Positions 9,860 to 19,759 of a stretch of 63,206 nucleotides of DNA are shown in pieces. Position 1 is the stretch's first letter. Every line of letters begins with the position of its first letter. The notes below the pieces were generated by a model, which saw only the letters and a list, made by a program, of their open reading frames with translations, had not been told where the DNA came from and did not search any database. A program made the position numbers and the translations under genes. Source of the DNA: Flavimaricola sp. (GTDB lineage Bacteria > Pseudomonadota > Alphaproteobacteria > Rhodobacterales > Rhodobacteraceae); assembly GCA_029255105.1 (NCBI GenBank), contig JAQWWH010000039.1, forward strand, positions 1 through 63,206, given 5' to 3'.

Positions 9860-12007
9860 TCAGGGGCCATTCTTGGCCTTGCGCTGCAGTTCGCTGGCGA
9901 GGTTCGGGTTGTAGAACATGGTGGCGGACCTGTCTGGCAAGGCGTTTCTTTGCTTGAGCCATTGCAGGATGTCCTGTCCTGACATGGGATGGGCGCAGAG
10001 GTAGCCCTGGATCGCGGTGCAGCCAAGCGCCCGTAGGACGTCCCGTTCGGCGGTGGTTTCGACGCCTTCGGCCAGCACCTCTAGGCCGAAGCGACTGGCG
10101 AGGTCGATCACCGCCTCTGCGATGACCCTGGAGTCTTCGTCCTGGTCGATGTCGCGCACGAGGGACTGATCCATCTTGATCCTTTGTACCGGGAAGCGCC
10201 GTAGCGATCCGATGGCGCTGTGACCGGTGCCAAAGTCGTCCAGTTCGATGGCGAAGCCAGACCTGGCGAGGTTTTGAATGGTCTCGCCGGCCTGCGCGGC
10301 CCTTTCGTCGAGAAGGGTGGTTTCCAGGATCTCGAACCTGAGGTGGGCGGGGCTGAGGCCAAAAGCCTCGACCTGCCGGACGATCCGGGGGTGCAGGGTT
10401 GCATCGGCCAATTGGGCGCTGGAAATATTCAGGCTGACCTTTGGCGCGTCGACACCGGCGCCGACGAGTGTCCGGATGAACCCAAGGCTTTGCGTCAGGA
10501 CGGTGGCATCGATGTCGGGGATCAATCCGGCCTCTTCCGCTGCCGGAAGGAAGGTGGCGGCGTTCAGAAGCCCGCGATCGGGGTGTTGCCACCGGGCCAG
10601 TGCTTCGAACCCCAGGACGCGGGACCCGTCAATGCTGGTTTGTGGCTGGAAATAAGGAATGATCTGCCCTGCGTTCAGGGCCGCCCGGATTTGTTGTGCC
10701 AGCAGGGCGTTCGAAACCGTGCCATGCCGCATGCTGGCGCAAAACAGTTCCGAGCGGTTTCGTCCCCCCCGCTTTCCCAGGTTCAGCGCAATGTCAGCGT
10801 CCGAGACGGTCTGTTCGAAACTATGTGCCGACCCCAGATCCCAGGTGGCCACCCCGACGCTGGCGCCGACAAGGCACTGCCTGCCCCGGTAGAGGATCGG
10901 ACGGGCAATGTCGTGTCGGATCCGGTCTGCGATCGAGATGAGTTGTTCATCCGTCAGCCTTGTTTGCATCAGAACGAGGAACTCGTCACCGCCGATCCGG
11001 GCGACGACATCGCGGTGACGGACATGCATCCGTAGCCGGTCTCCCACCTCTGACAGGACATGGTCGCCGGCATCGTGCCCAAGCGCATCGTTGATCGATT
11101 TGAACCGGTCCAGATCAAGGTGCAGCACGGCCAGCCTTTCCTGTGCGGTCAGTTCGGCTGCGGCGGCGGCAAGGAAGCTTGAGACGCCCCGCCGGTTCAG
11201 AAGGCCGGTCAGGACATCGGTTTCGGCCGCCATCTCAAGCTGGTGCTGCTTTCGTTTTATGTCGGTGATATCGACCCGGATACCGACCCGTCCGCCATCG
11301 GGTGTCCGCCGTTCGACGATCCGCAGCCAGCGGCCATCGGTCAGGAGTTGTTCGACCGTCGCACTTTGATCTAGGTGGTGGGCCATCCGCTCTTGCAACC
11401 AGGCCTCTTCCCGACCCACAGCCTCTGCATATTGGCCGTTTGCAAGGCCGTAACGCAGAATATCCTCAAACGTTGCGCCGGGGATCATGGCGGGGGCGCT
11501 GAGGGTGTAAATCTCGCGGTAGCGGCTGTTGCAAACGACGAGCCGATCGTCCTTGTCATAATGGACAAAGCCGTCGGGCAATGTTTCGACCGCGTCGATC
11601 AGCGTATTTGCAGCGTTGCGGGCGGCCCGTCTGGCTGATTGCAGGGCCGTGGCATCGACACCCTGTGCGAGGACGACCGAAGGAGGGCCGGGGTCGAGAG
11701 ACAGCCCGAGCTCTGCCTCGTAGGAGGTGCCGTCCTTGCGGCGGTATGTCAGCGTCAGGGGGACCGAGGCGACCTGCCCCAGGATAAGGGGGGCCAGCCG
11801 ATCCTGCAGATCGCGGATGTCATGATCTGGACAGATGTCGGCAAGGGTCAGCCCGGCCAGTTCACTGGCGTCATATTGCAGGTTGGTGCGCGAATGCCGG
11901 TTGGTGAGGACAATCCGAAGGGTGTCCGCATCAAAGGCAATCGCCTCGCCAGGTGAGGTTTCAAAGGCGTGTTGCAGCAAGAAGGTGGAAATCGTTGGGT
12001 CTGACAT
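9860..12007 (-). CDS. PAS-GGDEF-EAL cyclic-di-GMP enzyme
   Basis: A 715-residue soluble protein with two PAS-like sensory segments (about residues 15-125 and 140-250, the second ending in RVDITDIKRKQHQLE), a GGDEF domain (about 260-420) and an EAL domain (about 440-690). The GGDEF active site is intact (RIGGDEFLVL) and the product-inhibition site RHRD lies five residues before it. The EAL motif is intact (GFEALARWQHP) with DDFGTGHSAIGSLRRFP. Both diguanylate cyclase and phosphodiesterase activities are therefore possible. No membrane segment is seen, so the signal is probably cytoplasmic. The ATG at 12007 is preferred over an in-frame TTG at 12028. Confidence 0.92.
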   Translation of the reverse strand: MSDPTISTFLLQHAFETSPGEAIAFDADTLRIVLTNRHSRTNLQYDASELAGLTLADICPDHDIRDLQDRLAPLILGQVASVPLTLTYRRKDGTSYEAELGLSLDPGPPSVVLAQGVDATALQSARRAARNAANTLIDAVETLPDGFVHYDKDDRLVVCNSRYREIYTLSAPAMIPGATFEDILRYGLANGQYAEAVGREEAWLQERMAHHLDQSATVEQLLTDGRWLRIVERRTPDGGRVGIRVDITDIKRKQHQLEMAAETDVLTGLLNRRGVSSFLAAAAAELTAQERLAVLHLDLDRFKSINDALGHDAGDHVLSEVGDRLRMHVRHRDVVARIGGDEFLVLMQTRLTDEQLISIADRIRHDIARPILYRGRQCLVGASVGVATWDLGSAHSFEQTVSDADIALNLGKRGGRNRSELFCASMRHGTVSNALLAQQIRAALNAGQIIPYFQPQTSIDGSRVLGFEALARWQHPDRGLLNAATFLPAAEEAGLIPDIDATVLTQSLGFIRTLVGAGVDAPKVSLNISSAQLADATLHPRIVRQVEAFGLSPAHLRFEILETTLLDERAAQAGETIQNLARSGFAIELDDFGTGHSAIGSLRRFPVQRIKMDQSLVRDIDQDEDSRVIAEAVIDLASRFGLEVLAEGVETTAERDVLRALGCTAIQGYLCAHPMSGQDILQWLKQRNALPDRSATMFYNPNLASELQRKAKNGP

Positions 12008-12077
12008 ACATGGTCCAGGCTGGGCCAAATGACCCGAGTTAGTGGCCTGTCGATGATGTCGTCGCTGTCTTTATCAA

Positions 12078-12111
12078 CGGGTAAAGACTATCGGTAAAGG
12101 ACCATTACCCG
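12078..12111. promoter_or_regulatory. Inverted/direct repeat upstream of the GGDEF-EAL gene
   Basis: CGGGTAA (12078-12084) is inverted as TTACCCG (12105-12111). A direct repeat GGTAAAG(G)AC occurs twice inside. The element lies ~70 bases upstream of the cyclic-di-GMP enzyme start and may be its operator. The rest of the ~210-base gap (12008-12215) shows no gene. Confidence 0.35.
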
Positions 12112-12215
12112 ACGCTGTAAATCTGTTGCCTTTTAGGAAGTGCCTCTACCCAAGGTTGTTTCGGACGGGGCCGCTACGGCCTCCCCTCTCTGATCCGTGC
12201 GTCTTGGAGCTTTTG

Positions 12216-12734
12216 TCAGGTGCCTTCGTCCTGGAAAAAGCCGTAGCGCCCGCCGTGAAACACCAAAGGCTCGGCCCCGCTGTAATGTGCCCGAATCACC
12301 CGTCCCACGACGATCACATGGTCTCCGGCGTCATGGGTTGCCTCGAGGTTGCATTCAAAACACGCCGCAACCCCGTTGATCAGGGGCACGCCCTGCGGGC
12401 TTGTCACCCAGTCAAGGTCCTTGAAGGCGGTCTTGGATCGGGTAAACCCCTCGCAAATAGCCTTTTGGCTTTCGTCCAGGATATGGATCGCGAAACGCGG
12501 CGCATTGGCGAAATGCACAAAGCGGTGCGAGGCTTTGGCGGGCGACCACAGCACGAGAGGCGGGTCAAGGGACACGCTGGCAAAGCTGTTGGCGGTGATA
12601 CCGACCGGGCCTTCGGGCGTGTCGGTGGTCACGACCGTGACCCCGGTGGCAAAGGCCCCCAGCGCGTTGCGGAACGCCCTCGCGTCGTCTTGGGGCGAAA
12701 ATTGTGTTCCGGGAGCGATTGAAATCTCGTCCAT
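12216..12734 (-). CDS. Flavin reductase domain protein (FMN reductase component)
   Basis: A 172-residue protein of the flavin-reductase-like family (HpaC/RutF type). It has FRNALGAFATGVTVVTT, the GITANSFASVSLDPPLVL flavin-binding segment and the HVIVVGRVIRAH strand. Such proteins use NAD(P)H to supply reduced FMN to a partner monooxygenase. It is the last gene of a three-gene operon; its ATG overlaps the stop of the aldo/keto reductase gene by one base (TGATG). The luciferase-like monooxygenase at the head of the operon is the likely user of its FMNH2, which is inferred from position. Confidence 0.85.
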   Translation of the reverse strand: MDEISIAPGTQFSPQDDARAFRNALGAFATGVTVVTTDTPEGPVGITANSFASVSLDPPLVLWSPAKASHRFVHFANAPRFAIHILDESQKAICEGFTRSKTAFKDLDWVTSPQGVPLINGVAACFECNLEATHDAGDHVIVVGRVIRAHYSGAEPLVFHGGRYGFFQDEGT

Positions 12735-13630
12735 CAGGCGACCTCATGGCCAAGTGCGGCCTCGTAAAGGGTGAACCACGTTTGCCGGTCCATCGCGACC
12801 TTGAGCGCGTCTGACAGCGTGGCGATCCGGCTTAGGGTGTTGGTGCCCATCACCGGCAGGATGCCTGCAGGATGGGCCAAGAGCCAGGCCACGGCCACAG
12901 CTGCCGCGTCGACATCGTGCAGCTGTGCGATCTCGCGCAGCTTCTGTGTCACACCGGGCCGGCTTTCGGCCATCAGATGGCCGCCGCCAAGGGGGGACCA
13001 GGCCATGATCGGCTTGGCTTGTTCATGCAGGAATGCGACATCGCCGTTGGTAAAGGGGTCGATGGCTGTCAGGCTTAGTTCGATCTGGTTGGTGGACAGG
13101 GGTGTTTCCATGCGCGATTGCAGCAGCTTCCAGTCCCAGGGGCGAAAGTTGGACACGCCAACCGCGCCGACCTTGCCGCTTTGGACCAGATCATCAAGGG
13201 TGCGGCCCGTCTCTTCGGGGCGCATCAAGGGATCGGGGCGGTGGATGAGCAAAAGGTCGATCCGGTCGATAGCCATCAGGGACAACGATGTATCGACCGA
13301 GGATTCGATATGGGCGCGTGAGGTGTCATAGTGTTTGACGCGCGCGCCCGCGTGGCGTCCTGCATCCACCACGATGTCGCATTTCGTCACGATCTCGACC
13401 TGGGACTTGAGCGCGGGGGCGGCCCGGAAAGCGGCGCCGAGGATCTCTTCGGCCATATAGCCGCCGTAAATGTCGGCCTGATCAAGCGTCGTGATGCCCT
13501 GGGCCAGGCAGCTTTCGACCTTGGCCTGCACATGGGCGGCAGAGGTGTCGGGGTCGTCGCCCAGCCGCCACATGCCATAGACGATGCGGGACAGATCAAC
13601 GCCGCCGCCCAGTGTTACACGTTCCATCAT
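12734..13630 (-). CDS. Aldo/keto reductase (YdhF-like)
   Basis: A 298-residue NADPH-dependent oxidoreductase with the (alpha/beta)8 fold. Visible family features are LDQADIYGGYMAEE, containing the catalytic aspartate and tyrosine, the active-site lysine in VTKCDIV, LLLIHRPDPLM with the catalytic histidine, GVSNFRPWDWKLL, and the NADPH-binding segment near the C-terminus (LPVMGTNTLSRIATL). It sits between the flavin monooxygenase and flavin reductase genes with overlapping start and stop codons on both sides, so the three are probably translated together. The substrate is unknown. A second ATG three bases downstream is equally possible as the start. Confidence 0.88.
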   Translation of the reverse strand: MMERVTLGGGVDLSRIVYGMWRLGDDPDTSAAHVQAKVESCLAQGITTLDQADIYGGYMAEEILGAAFRAAPALKSQVEIVTKCDIVVDAGRHAGARVKHYDTSRAHIESSVDTSLSLMAIDRIDLLLIHRPDPLMRPEETGRTLDDLVQSGKVGAVGVSNFRPWDWKLLQSRMETPLSTNQIELSLTAIDPFTNGDVAFLHEQAKPIMAWSPLGGGHLMAESRPGVTQKLREIAQLHDVDAAAVAVAWLLAHPAGILPVMGTNTLSRIATLSDALKVAMDRQTWFTLYEAALGHEVA

Positions 13631-14787
13631 CAGCGGCGGTCTCCTGTGCCCAGAGGGGTCTGGGGTGTTGTCGCGGGCACGCGCCCGTATGCATGGGGAA
13701 GAGAGCAGGTCTTGAGTTCGGGCATCACCCGGGTTCCGAAATGGACAGCCTCGTCAATATGGGGATAACCCGAAAAAATGAAGGCCCGGATGCCCATTTT
13801 GCGGTAGGCCTCGATCTCGGACAAGACCTGATCGGTCGATCCGACAAGGGCCGCCCCGCAGCCCGACCGGGCCCGGCCGATCCCGGTCCACAGATGCGGC
13901 TCTACATAGCCGAACTTGTCCGCCAGTTCACGCGCCTTGGCCTGATGGGCGACGCCAAGCGAGATGGAATCATGCGCCCTGTCGCGGATCATCTTGCCGT
14001 ATTCGTCGTCCAGCTTGCTGACGAGGTATTCGGCGTATTCCCTTGCCTCTGCCTCGGTATCGCGCACGATCATATGGACCCGCAGACCATAGTCGAGGGT
14101 CCGGCCATGCGCCTCGGCCCTTGCGTGCACGTCGCGCATGCGCTGGGCGATCTGCTCCTTGGGCTCGGGCCACATGAGGTAGACGTCGCATTGCGCCCCG
14201 CAAAGGTCCAGCGCGGGCGGGGAGTAGCCGCCAAAGTACAAAAGCGGCCCGCCGTTGTTCTGGTAGGGGCGGGCCGGGTCGGTGGAAAGGCCGTGAAACT
14301 GGTAGACCTCGCCATCGAAATCGACGGTGTCGCGGGTCCAGCATTGGCGCAGGATCTCGACCACCTCATGCGACCGCTTGTAGCGAAAGGCGCTGTCAGC
14401 CACTTCGCCCGGGAAATCGGATGAGATGACGTTCAGCGTCAGCCGTCCCTGCAACATATGGTCCAGCGTGGCGATGGTGCGGGCCAGCATGATGGGCTGC
14501 ATCTCACCACAGCGGATCGCGGCGAGAAAGTTGATATCGGTGGTCAGCTGGCTCATCGTGGCGACGAAGGACAGGGTGTCCTGACCGACCTGATAGGAAG
14601 ATGGCGCCAGAACGTTGCGGAACCCCTGCGCCTCGGCCGTCTGGACGATGTCTCGGCAATGGGAGAAGGACGACCGCAGCTCGCCGTCTGGCACCCCCAG
14701 AAAGGCGTAATCGTCTGAACACAGGGCGGAAAACCACGACACTTCGAGGGCGTCCAGGTCGGCGCTTGTTACCGGTACGACAGTCAT
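13630..14787 (-). CDS. Luciferase-like FMN-dependent monooxygenase (SsuD-like)
   Basis: A 385-residue LLM-class flavin-dependent oxygenase. The sequence resembles alkanesulfonate monooxygenase: FVATMSQLTTDINFLAAIRCGEMQPIMLARTIATLDHMLQGRLTLNVISS and YFGGYSPPALDL are characteristic of the TIM-barrel fold and FMN site. Its ATG at 14787 has a strong GGGAGGG ribosome site; the longer reading with an earlier start lacks one. It heads an operon with an aldo/keto reductase and a flavin reductase and is divergent from a GntR regulator. The combination predicts oxygenative cleavage of an unknown C-S, C-N or C-O compound followed by carbonyl reduction. Confidence 0.85.
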   Translation of the reverse strand: MTVVPVTSADLDALEVSWFSALCSDDYAFLGVPDGELRSSFSHCRDIVQTAEAQGFRNVLAPSSYQVGQDTLSFVATMSQLTTDINFLAAIRCGEMQPIMLARTIATLDHMLQGRLTLNVISSDFPGEVADSAFRYKRSHEVVEILRQCWTRDTVDFDGEVYQFHGLSTDPARPYQNNGGPLLYFGGYSPPALDLCGAQCDVYLMWPEPKEQIAQRMRDVHARAEAHGRTLDYGLRVHMIVRDTEAEAREYAEYLVSKLDDEYGKMIRDRAHDSISLGVAHQAKARELADKFGYVEPHLWTGIGRARSGCGAALVGSTDQVLSEIEAYRKMGIRAFIFSGYPHIDEAVHFGTRVMPELKTCSLPHAYGRVPATTPQTPLGTGDRR

Positions 14788-14848
14788 GAGGCCCTCCCAC
14801 AGGAACGTATTTATTGGACTTGCGTAGCACCTCGGCATGTGTGCATCA

Positions 14849-14857
14849 ATACTGTAT
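14849..14857. promoter_or_regulatory. Short palindrome, candidate GntR operator
   Basis: ATACTGTAT is a perfect odd palindrome in the 100-base gap between the divergent monooxygenase and GntR genes. GntR/HutC proteins often bind short A/T-rich palindromes between divergent units. Support is position and symmetry only. Confidence 0.3.
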
Positions 14858-14887
14858 CAATTTAAGGGCACATCGAGGGGAACGGCG

Positions 14888-15625
14888 GTGCAGGACGACT
14901 TGGACAGGCCGGTGGCGTTGGCCTCAAAGGCCGCTTTGCCAAAGTATGTCCGCATCTCGGAACGCCTGATCCGCGAGATCGCGGCAGGCCGGTTGGCCGA
15001 CGGGACCCGGCTGCCGCCCGAACGCGAGATGGCGGTGGAACTGGGCGCCTCTGTCGGGACTCTGCGCAAAGCGTTGGCCGATCTGGCGGACAAGGGGCTG
15101 TTGGAGCGTATCCAAGGGTCTGGCAACTATGTCCGGCAACGCCCCGAGGCAGCGTCGGTCTACGCGTTCTTCCGGCTTGAGCGTCCCGAGGGGGGCGGCC
15201 TGCCGACGGCACTGTTGCTGTCGGTCAAGACGATGGCCAAGCCCGCCGACATTCCGGCCTTTGGGACATCACCCATGGGGCACCGCATCCGGCGCTTGCG
15301 AATGCTGGACGACGAGGTCGTGGCGCTTGAGGAAATCTGGCTCGACGGAGGCTGCGCCAAACGGATCGTGGCCGAGGATTTGTCCGAGTCGCTGTACCTG
15401 TACTACCGCGACGCCCTTGGCCTTGTCGTCAGCCGGGTCGAGGACCGGATCGGGATGGAGACCGTCCCAGACTGGGCCGACGACAGGTTCGCCCCCATGG
15501 CCGGAACACCCTGTGCCCATATCGAACGGCTGAGCTGGGCGGGGGATGGCCCGGCGATCGAGTATTCGCGCAATTGGTTCGATAAAGATAAGGCATGGTA
15601 CATTTCTCGGATGGGAAGAGGCTGA
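14888..15625 (+). CDS. GntR-family transcriptional regulator (HutC/UTRA subfamily)
   Basis: A 245-residue regulator with an N-terminal winged helix-turn-helix (about residues 15-85; RLPPEREMAVELGASVGTLRKALADL) and a C-terminal UTRA ligand-binding domain (MGHRIRRLRMLDDEVVALEEIWLD through AIEYSRNWF). The GTG at 14888 has a strong GAGGGGA ribosome site; an ATG at 14837 lies inside the presumed operator region. It is divergent from the monooxygenase operon and two bases upstream of a Gfo/Idh dehydrogenase gene, and probably controls both. Confidence 0.88.
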   Translation: MQDDLDRPVALASKAALPKYVRISERLIREIAAGRLADGTRLPPEREMAVELGASVGTLRKALADLADKGLLERIQGSGNYVRQRPEAASVYAFFRLERPEGGGLPTALLLSVKTMAKPADIPAFGTSPMGHRIRRLRMLDDEVVALEEIWLDGGCAKRIVAEDLSESLYLYYRDALGLVVSRVEDRIGMETVPDWADDRFAPMAGTPCAHIERLSWAGDGPAIEYSRNWFDKDKAWYISRMGRG

Positions 15626-15626
15626 G

Positions 15627-16718
15627 ATGTTGAAAAATGTAAACTATGGCTTGGTCGGTTGCGGCATGATGGGGCAGGAGCACATCCGCAATATTGCCCT
15701 TTTGCCGGGGGCCAGGATCACGGTTGTCTATGATCCCGTCAGCGCCCTTGCCGACCATGCGGCCGCGATGGCGGGCGGGGCGCGGGTGGCCTCATCGCTT
15801 GCCGATCTGCTGTCACAGCCCGATCTTGACGCCCTTGTCGTTGTCAGCCCCAACCACGTTCACGTCAGCCAGATGCGCGAGATTGCCGCGACCCGTCCCT
15901 TGCCCTTGCTGATGGAAAAGCCCCTGTATACCGACCCCGCCGACGCCGCTTTTGTGGCGTCGCTCAAGGACAGCTATCCCGCCCCGATCTGGGTGGCGAT
16001 GGAATATCGCTACATGCCCCCGATGACCGCCATGATCGAGGCGGCGGATGAGGCGACAGGCGGCATCAAGATGCTGACCATCCGCGAACACCGCTTTCCC
16101 TTTTTGCCCAAGATCGGGGACTGGAACCGGTTCAACAGCCAGACCGGCGGAACCATGGTCGAGAAGTGCTGCCATTTCTTTGACCTGATGCGCGTCATGC
16201 TGCGCTGTGATCCGGTCCGGGTCATGGCTAGCGCCGGGCAGGGAGTGAACCACCTTGAGGAAGAGATCGGTGGCAAGACCCCGGACATCTGGGACCACGG
16301 CTATGTCCTTCTGGATTTCGCCAACGGCGCCCGCGCGATGCTGGAGCTTTGCATGTTCGCCGAAGGCAGCAACTATCAGGAAGAGGTGAGCGCTGTCGGA
16401 CCGGATGGCAAGATCGAGTGTTTCATCCCCGGTCCGGGCCGGTTCTGGCCCAACAGCCTTGGTCCCGCGCCCTTGCCCCAGCTCGTGATCAGCCCGCGCA
16501 ATCCAAAGGGCCCGGTGCATCAGGAGATCCCCGTCGACCCCGCCTTGTTGACAGCCGGGGACCACAACGGATCGACCTTCTACCAGCACCAGAAGTTCAA
16601 TGCCGTCGTGCGGGGCGAAGGCGCGGTTGAGGTGACGTTGCATGACGGTGCAATGGCTGTGGCCATCGGCATCGCGGCACAGGAATCGGCCCGAACGGGG
16701 CAGGCAGTCCGCCTTTGA
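15627..16718 (+). CDS. Gfo/Idh/MocA-family oxidoreductase
   Basis: A 363-residue NAD(P)-dependent dehydrogenase. The N-terminal Rossmann domain has YGLVGCGMMGQEHIRN; the family lysine is in LLMEKPLY. The central part (YRYMPPMTAMIE to GGTMVEKCCHFFDLMR) forms the alpha/beta substrate domain with the catalytic histidine in CCHFFDLM. Members act on sugars, inositols or amino sugars; the substrate here is unknown. The ATG follows the GntR stop by one base, so it is very probably cotranscribed with the regulator. Confidence 0.88.
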   Translation: MLKNVNYGLVGCGMMGQEHIRNIALLPGARITVVYDPVSALADHAAAMAGGARVASSLADLLSQPDLDALVVVSPNHVHVSQMREIAATRPLPLLMEKPLYTDPADAAFVASLKDSYPAPIWVAMEYRYMPPMTAMIEAADEATGGIKMLTIREHRFPFLPKIGDWNRFNSQTGGTMVEKCCHFFDLMRVMLRCDPVRVMASAGQGVNHLEEEIGGKTPDIWDHGYVLLDFANGARAMLELCMFAEGSNYQEEVSAVGPDGKIECFIPGPGRFWPNSLGPAPLPQLVISPRNPKGPVHQEIPVDPALLTAGDHNGSTFYQHQKFNAVVRGEGAVEVTLHDGAMAVAIGIAAQESARTGQAVRL

Positions 16719-16751
16719 CATCGCGGTCAGAGGCGAACCGGGGCCGCAAAG

Positions 16752-17366
16752 TCAAATATCGAAAAAGACCGTTTCGTCAGGGCCTTGCAGGTGAATGTCG
16801 AACCGGTAGGCCCGGTCCCCGATCTTGCGGGCCAAGAGGGTTGTGACGCGGCTTTGATGCTCGATCCGGGTCAGGATCGGGTCAACGGCATTCGCCTCTG
16901 CCTCATCCTCGAAATAGATGCGGGTGTGCAGGCCGATGTTGATGCCCCGCGCCACCACCCAAGCGGTGATATGGGGGGCCTGCAGCCGGCCATCGGGCCA
17001 TGGGACCTGACCGGGCTTGACCGTTTCAAAGTGAAACTCCCCCGTCTCCATGTCCCCCGGACTGCGGCCCCAGCCGGTAAAGTTCGGGTCCGCCACGCCG
17101 CGGGTTTCCTTGGGCGAGGGGTAAAGGCCGGCGGCGTCAGCCTGCCAGACCTCGATCATCGCGTCCTTCAAAACGCTGCCCATGCCGTCGAACACGGCGC
17201 CGGTCACGGTGATCTCGGTCCCCTTGACCGGTCCGGTTTTCATGGATGTGCCCAGATCGCCGCCATAAATCTCGATCCCGGTGAAGTTGGGCGTGCAACC
17301 GATATGGACGTAAGGCCCGGCGGTCTGCGACGGGCTTTCCTTGAGATAGGACAATGGTTGGGTCAT
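16752..17366 (-). CDS. pcaG: Protocatechuate 3,4-dioxygenase alpha subunit
   Basis: A 204-residue subunit of the intradiol dioxygenase that opens protocatechuate to 3-carboxy-cis,cis-muconate. SPSQTAGPYVHIG at the start and LQAPHITAWVVARGINIGLHTRIYF are typical of PcaG. The alpha subunit does not supply the iron ligands but shapes the active-site pocket. The ATG at 17366 is preceded by AGGAGG and overlaps the pcaH stop codon. It is the last gene of pcaC-pcaH-pcaG. Confidence 0.95.
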   Translation of the reverse strand: MTQPLSYLKESPSQTAGPYVHIGCTPNFTGIEIYGGDLGTSMKTGPVKGTEITVTGAVFDGMGSVLKDAMIEVWQADAAGLYPSPKETRGVADPNFTGWGRSPGDMETGEFHFETVKPGQVPWPDGRLQAPHITAWVVARGINIGLHTRIYFEDEAEANAVDPILTRIEHQSRVTTLLARKIGDRAYRFDIHLQGPDETVFFDI

Positions 17367-18088
17367 CACACACCCTCCTGACGGTTTTCAAAGAACGACT
17401 GCCGCGCCCCGCGCAGGACGATGTCGAACTTGTACGCAAGGGCGTCCATCGGGACGGTTCGGTTCATGTCGAGGGGGGCGATCAGGGTCTTGATCGCCTC
17501 GGGGTTGCTGACGGCCCCAAGGATCGGGCAGCGCCAGATCAGCGGATCGCCCTCGAAATACATCTGGGTGATCAGGCGCTGGGCAAAAGCCTCGCCAAAG
17601 ATGCTGAAATGGATATGGGCGGGGCGCCAGTCGTTCATGCCATTGGGCCAGGGGTAGGCGCCGGGGTGGATGGTGCGAAACTCGTAATGGCCATCCGCAT
17701 CGGTGATCACGCGGCCGCAGCCGCCAAAATTGGGGTCGAGCGCGGCGAGATAGCTTTCCTTCTTGTGCCGGTAGCGGCCACCTGCATTGGCCTGCCACAC
17801 CTCGACAAGGGCGCCGGGCACGCCGCGCCCGTTTTCGTCAAGGACCTTGCCATGCACCATGATTCGCGGTCCGATCGCCTCTTCACCGGGGCGGGCGTAG
17901 TTCAGGATCAGGTCGTTATCGAGCTTGCCCAGTATGTTATGGCCAAAGGCCGGCCCCGTCTCTTCGCTGATCGAGGTTGGAAAGCTAAGAAGCGCGGCGT
18001 GCGGTGACCGTTTGATCGTGGTCTTGTAGGGGGGGTAAAGGCCGGGCGGCTGCCAGCCCCGGTCGCGCACATGATAGCCATTGGACAT
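17366..18088 (-). CDS. pcaH: Protocatechuate 3,4-dioxygenase beta subunit
   Basis: A 240-residue iron-bearing subunit. [13 protein letters not shown] carries a tyrosine iron ligand and [12 protein letters not shown] the two histidine ligands (HIH). [25 protein letters not shown] is the standard intradiol-dioxygenase beta sandwich. It pairs with PcaG in the heteromeric enzyme. The ATG at 18088 has GGGAGAG upstream and the pcaC stop lies one base before it, so the genes form one operon. Confidence 0.96.
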   Translation of the reverse strand: MSNGYHVRDRGWQPPGLYPPYKTTIKRSPHAALLSFPTSISEETGPAFGHNILGKLDNDLILNYARPGEEAIGPRIMVHGKVLDENGRGVPGALVEVWQANAGGRYRHKKESYLAALDPNFGGCGRVITDADGHYEFRTIHPGAYPWPNGMNDWRPAHIHFSIFGEAFAQRLITQMYFEGDPLIWRCPILGAVSNPEAIKTLIAPLDMNRTVPMDALAYKFDIVLRGARQSFFENRQEGV

Positions 18089-18089
18089 G

Positions 18090-18467
18090 CTACTCTCCCT
18101 TCATTTCGGAATAGGTCTGTTTGGCCAGCTTGATGGCATGGTTGGCCTTGGGCACGCCTGCGTAGACGGCCACATGCATGAAAGCCTGCATCACGTCCTC
18201 GGGGCTGGCGCCGGTGTTGGCGCTGGCGCGGATGTGCATCGGGATTTCCTCAAAATTGCCGGTAGCGGCCAGCAGGGCCAGGGTCAGCATGGACCGTTCG
18301 CGCCGGCTGATGGTGTCGTCTGACCAGAGCGTGCCCCATGCGGCCTCTGTGATGAGGGTTTGAAAGGGCGCATCGAACGGCGTCTTGGACTCCTCGGCCC
18401 GGTCGACATGGGCGTCGCCCAGAACCTCGCGCCGGGTCTTCATGCCGTCGGCCATCCGGTCGGTCAT
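18090..18467 (-). CDS. pcaC: 4-carboxymuconolactone decarboxylase
   Basis: A 125-residue AhpD-like helical protein of the usual PcaC length. Family features are LGDAHVDRA near the start, the CMD core [46 protein letters not shown] and [19 protein letters not shown]. It decarboxylates 4-carboxymuconolactone to the beta-ketoadipate enol-lactone. The preceding cycloisomerase (pcaB) and following hydrolase (pcaD) genes are not in this window, so the branch must be completed elsewhere. Confidence 0.94.
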   Translation of the reverse strand: MTDRMADGMKTRREVLGDAHVDRAEESKTPFDAPFQTLITEAAWGTLWSDDTISRRERSMLTLALLAATGNFEEIPMHIRASANTGASPEDVMQAFMHVAVYAGVPKANHAIKLAKQTYSEMKGE

Positions 18468-18497
18468 CTCACGCTCCTTCGATATGGCGTCTGGCCC

Positions 18498-19745
<1,248 letters not shown>

Positions 19746-19759
19746 ATTTTGGAAAGCAA

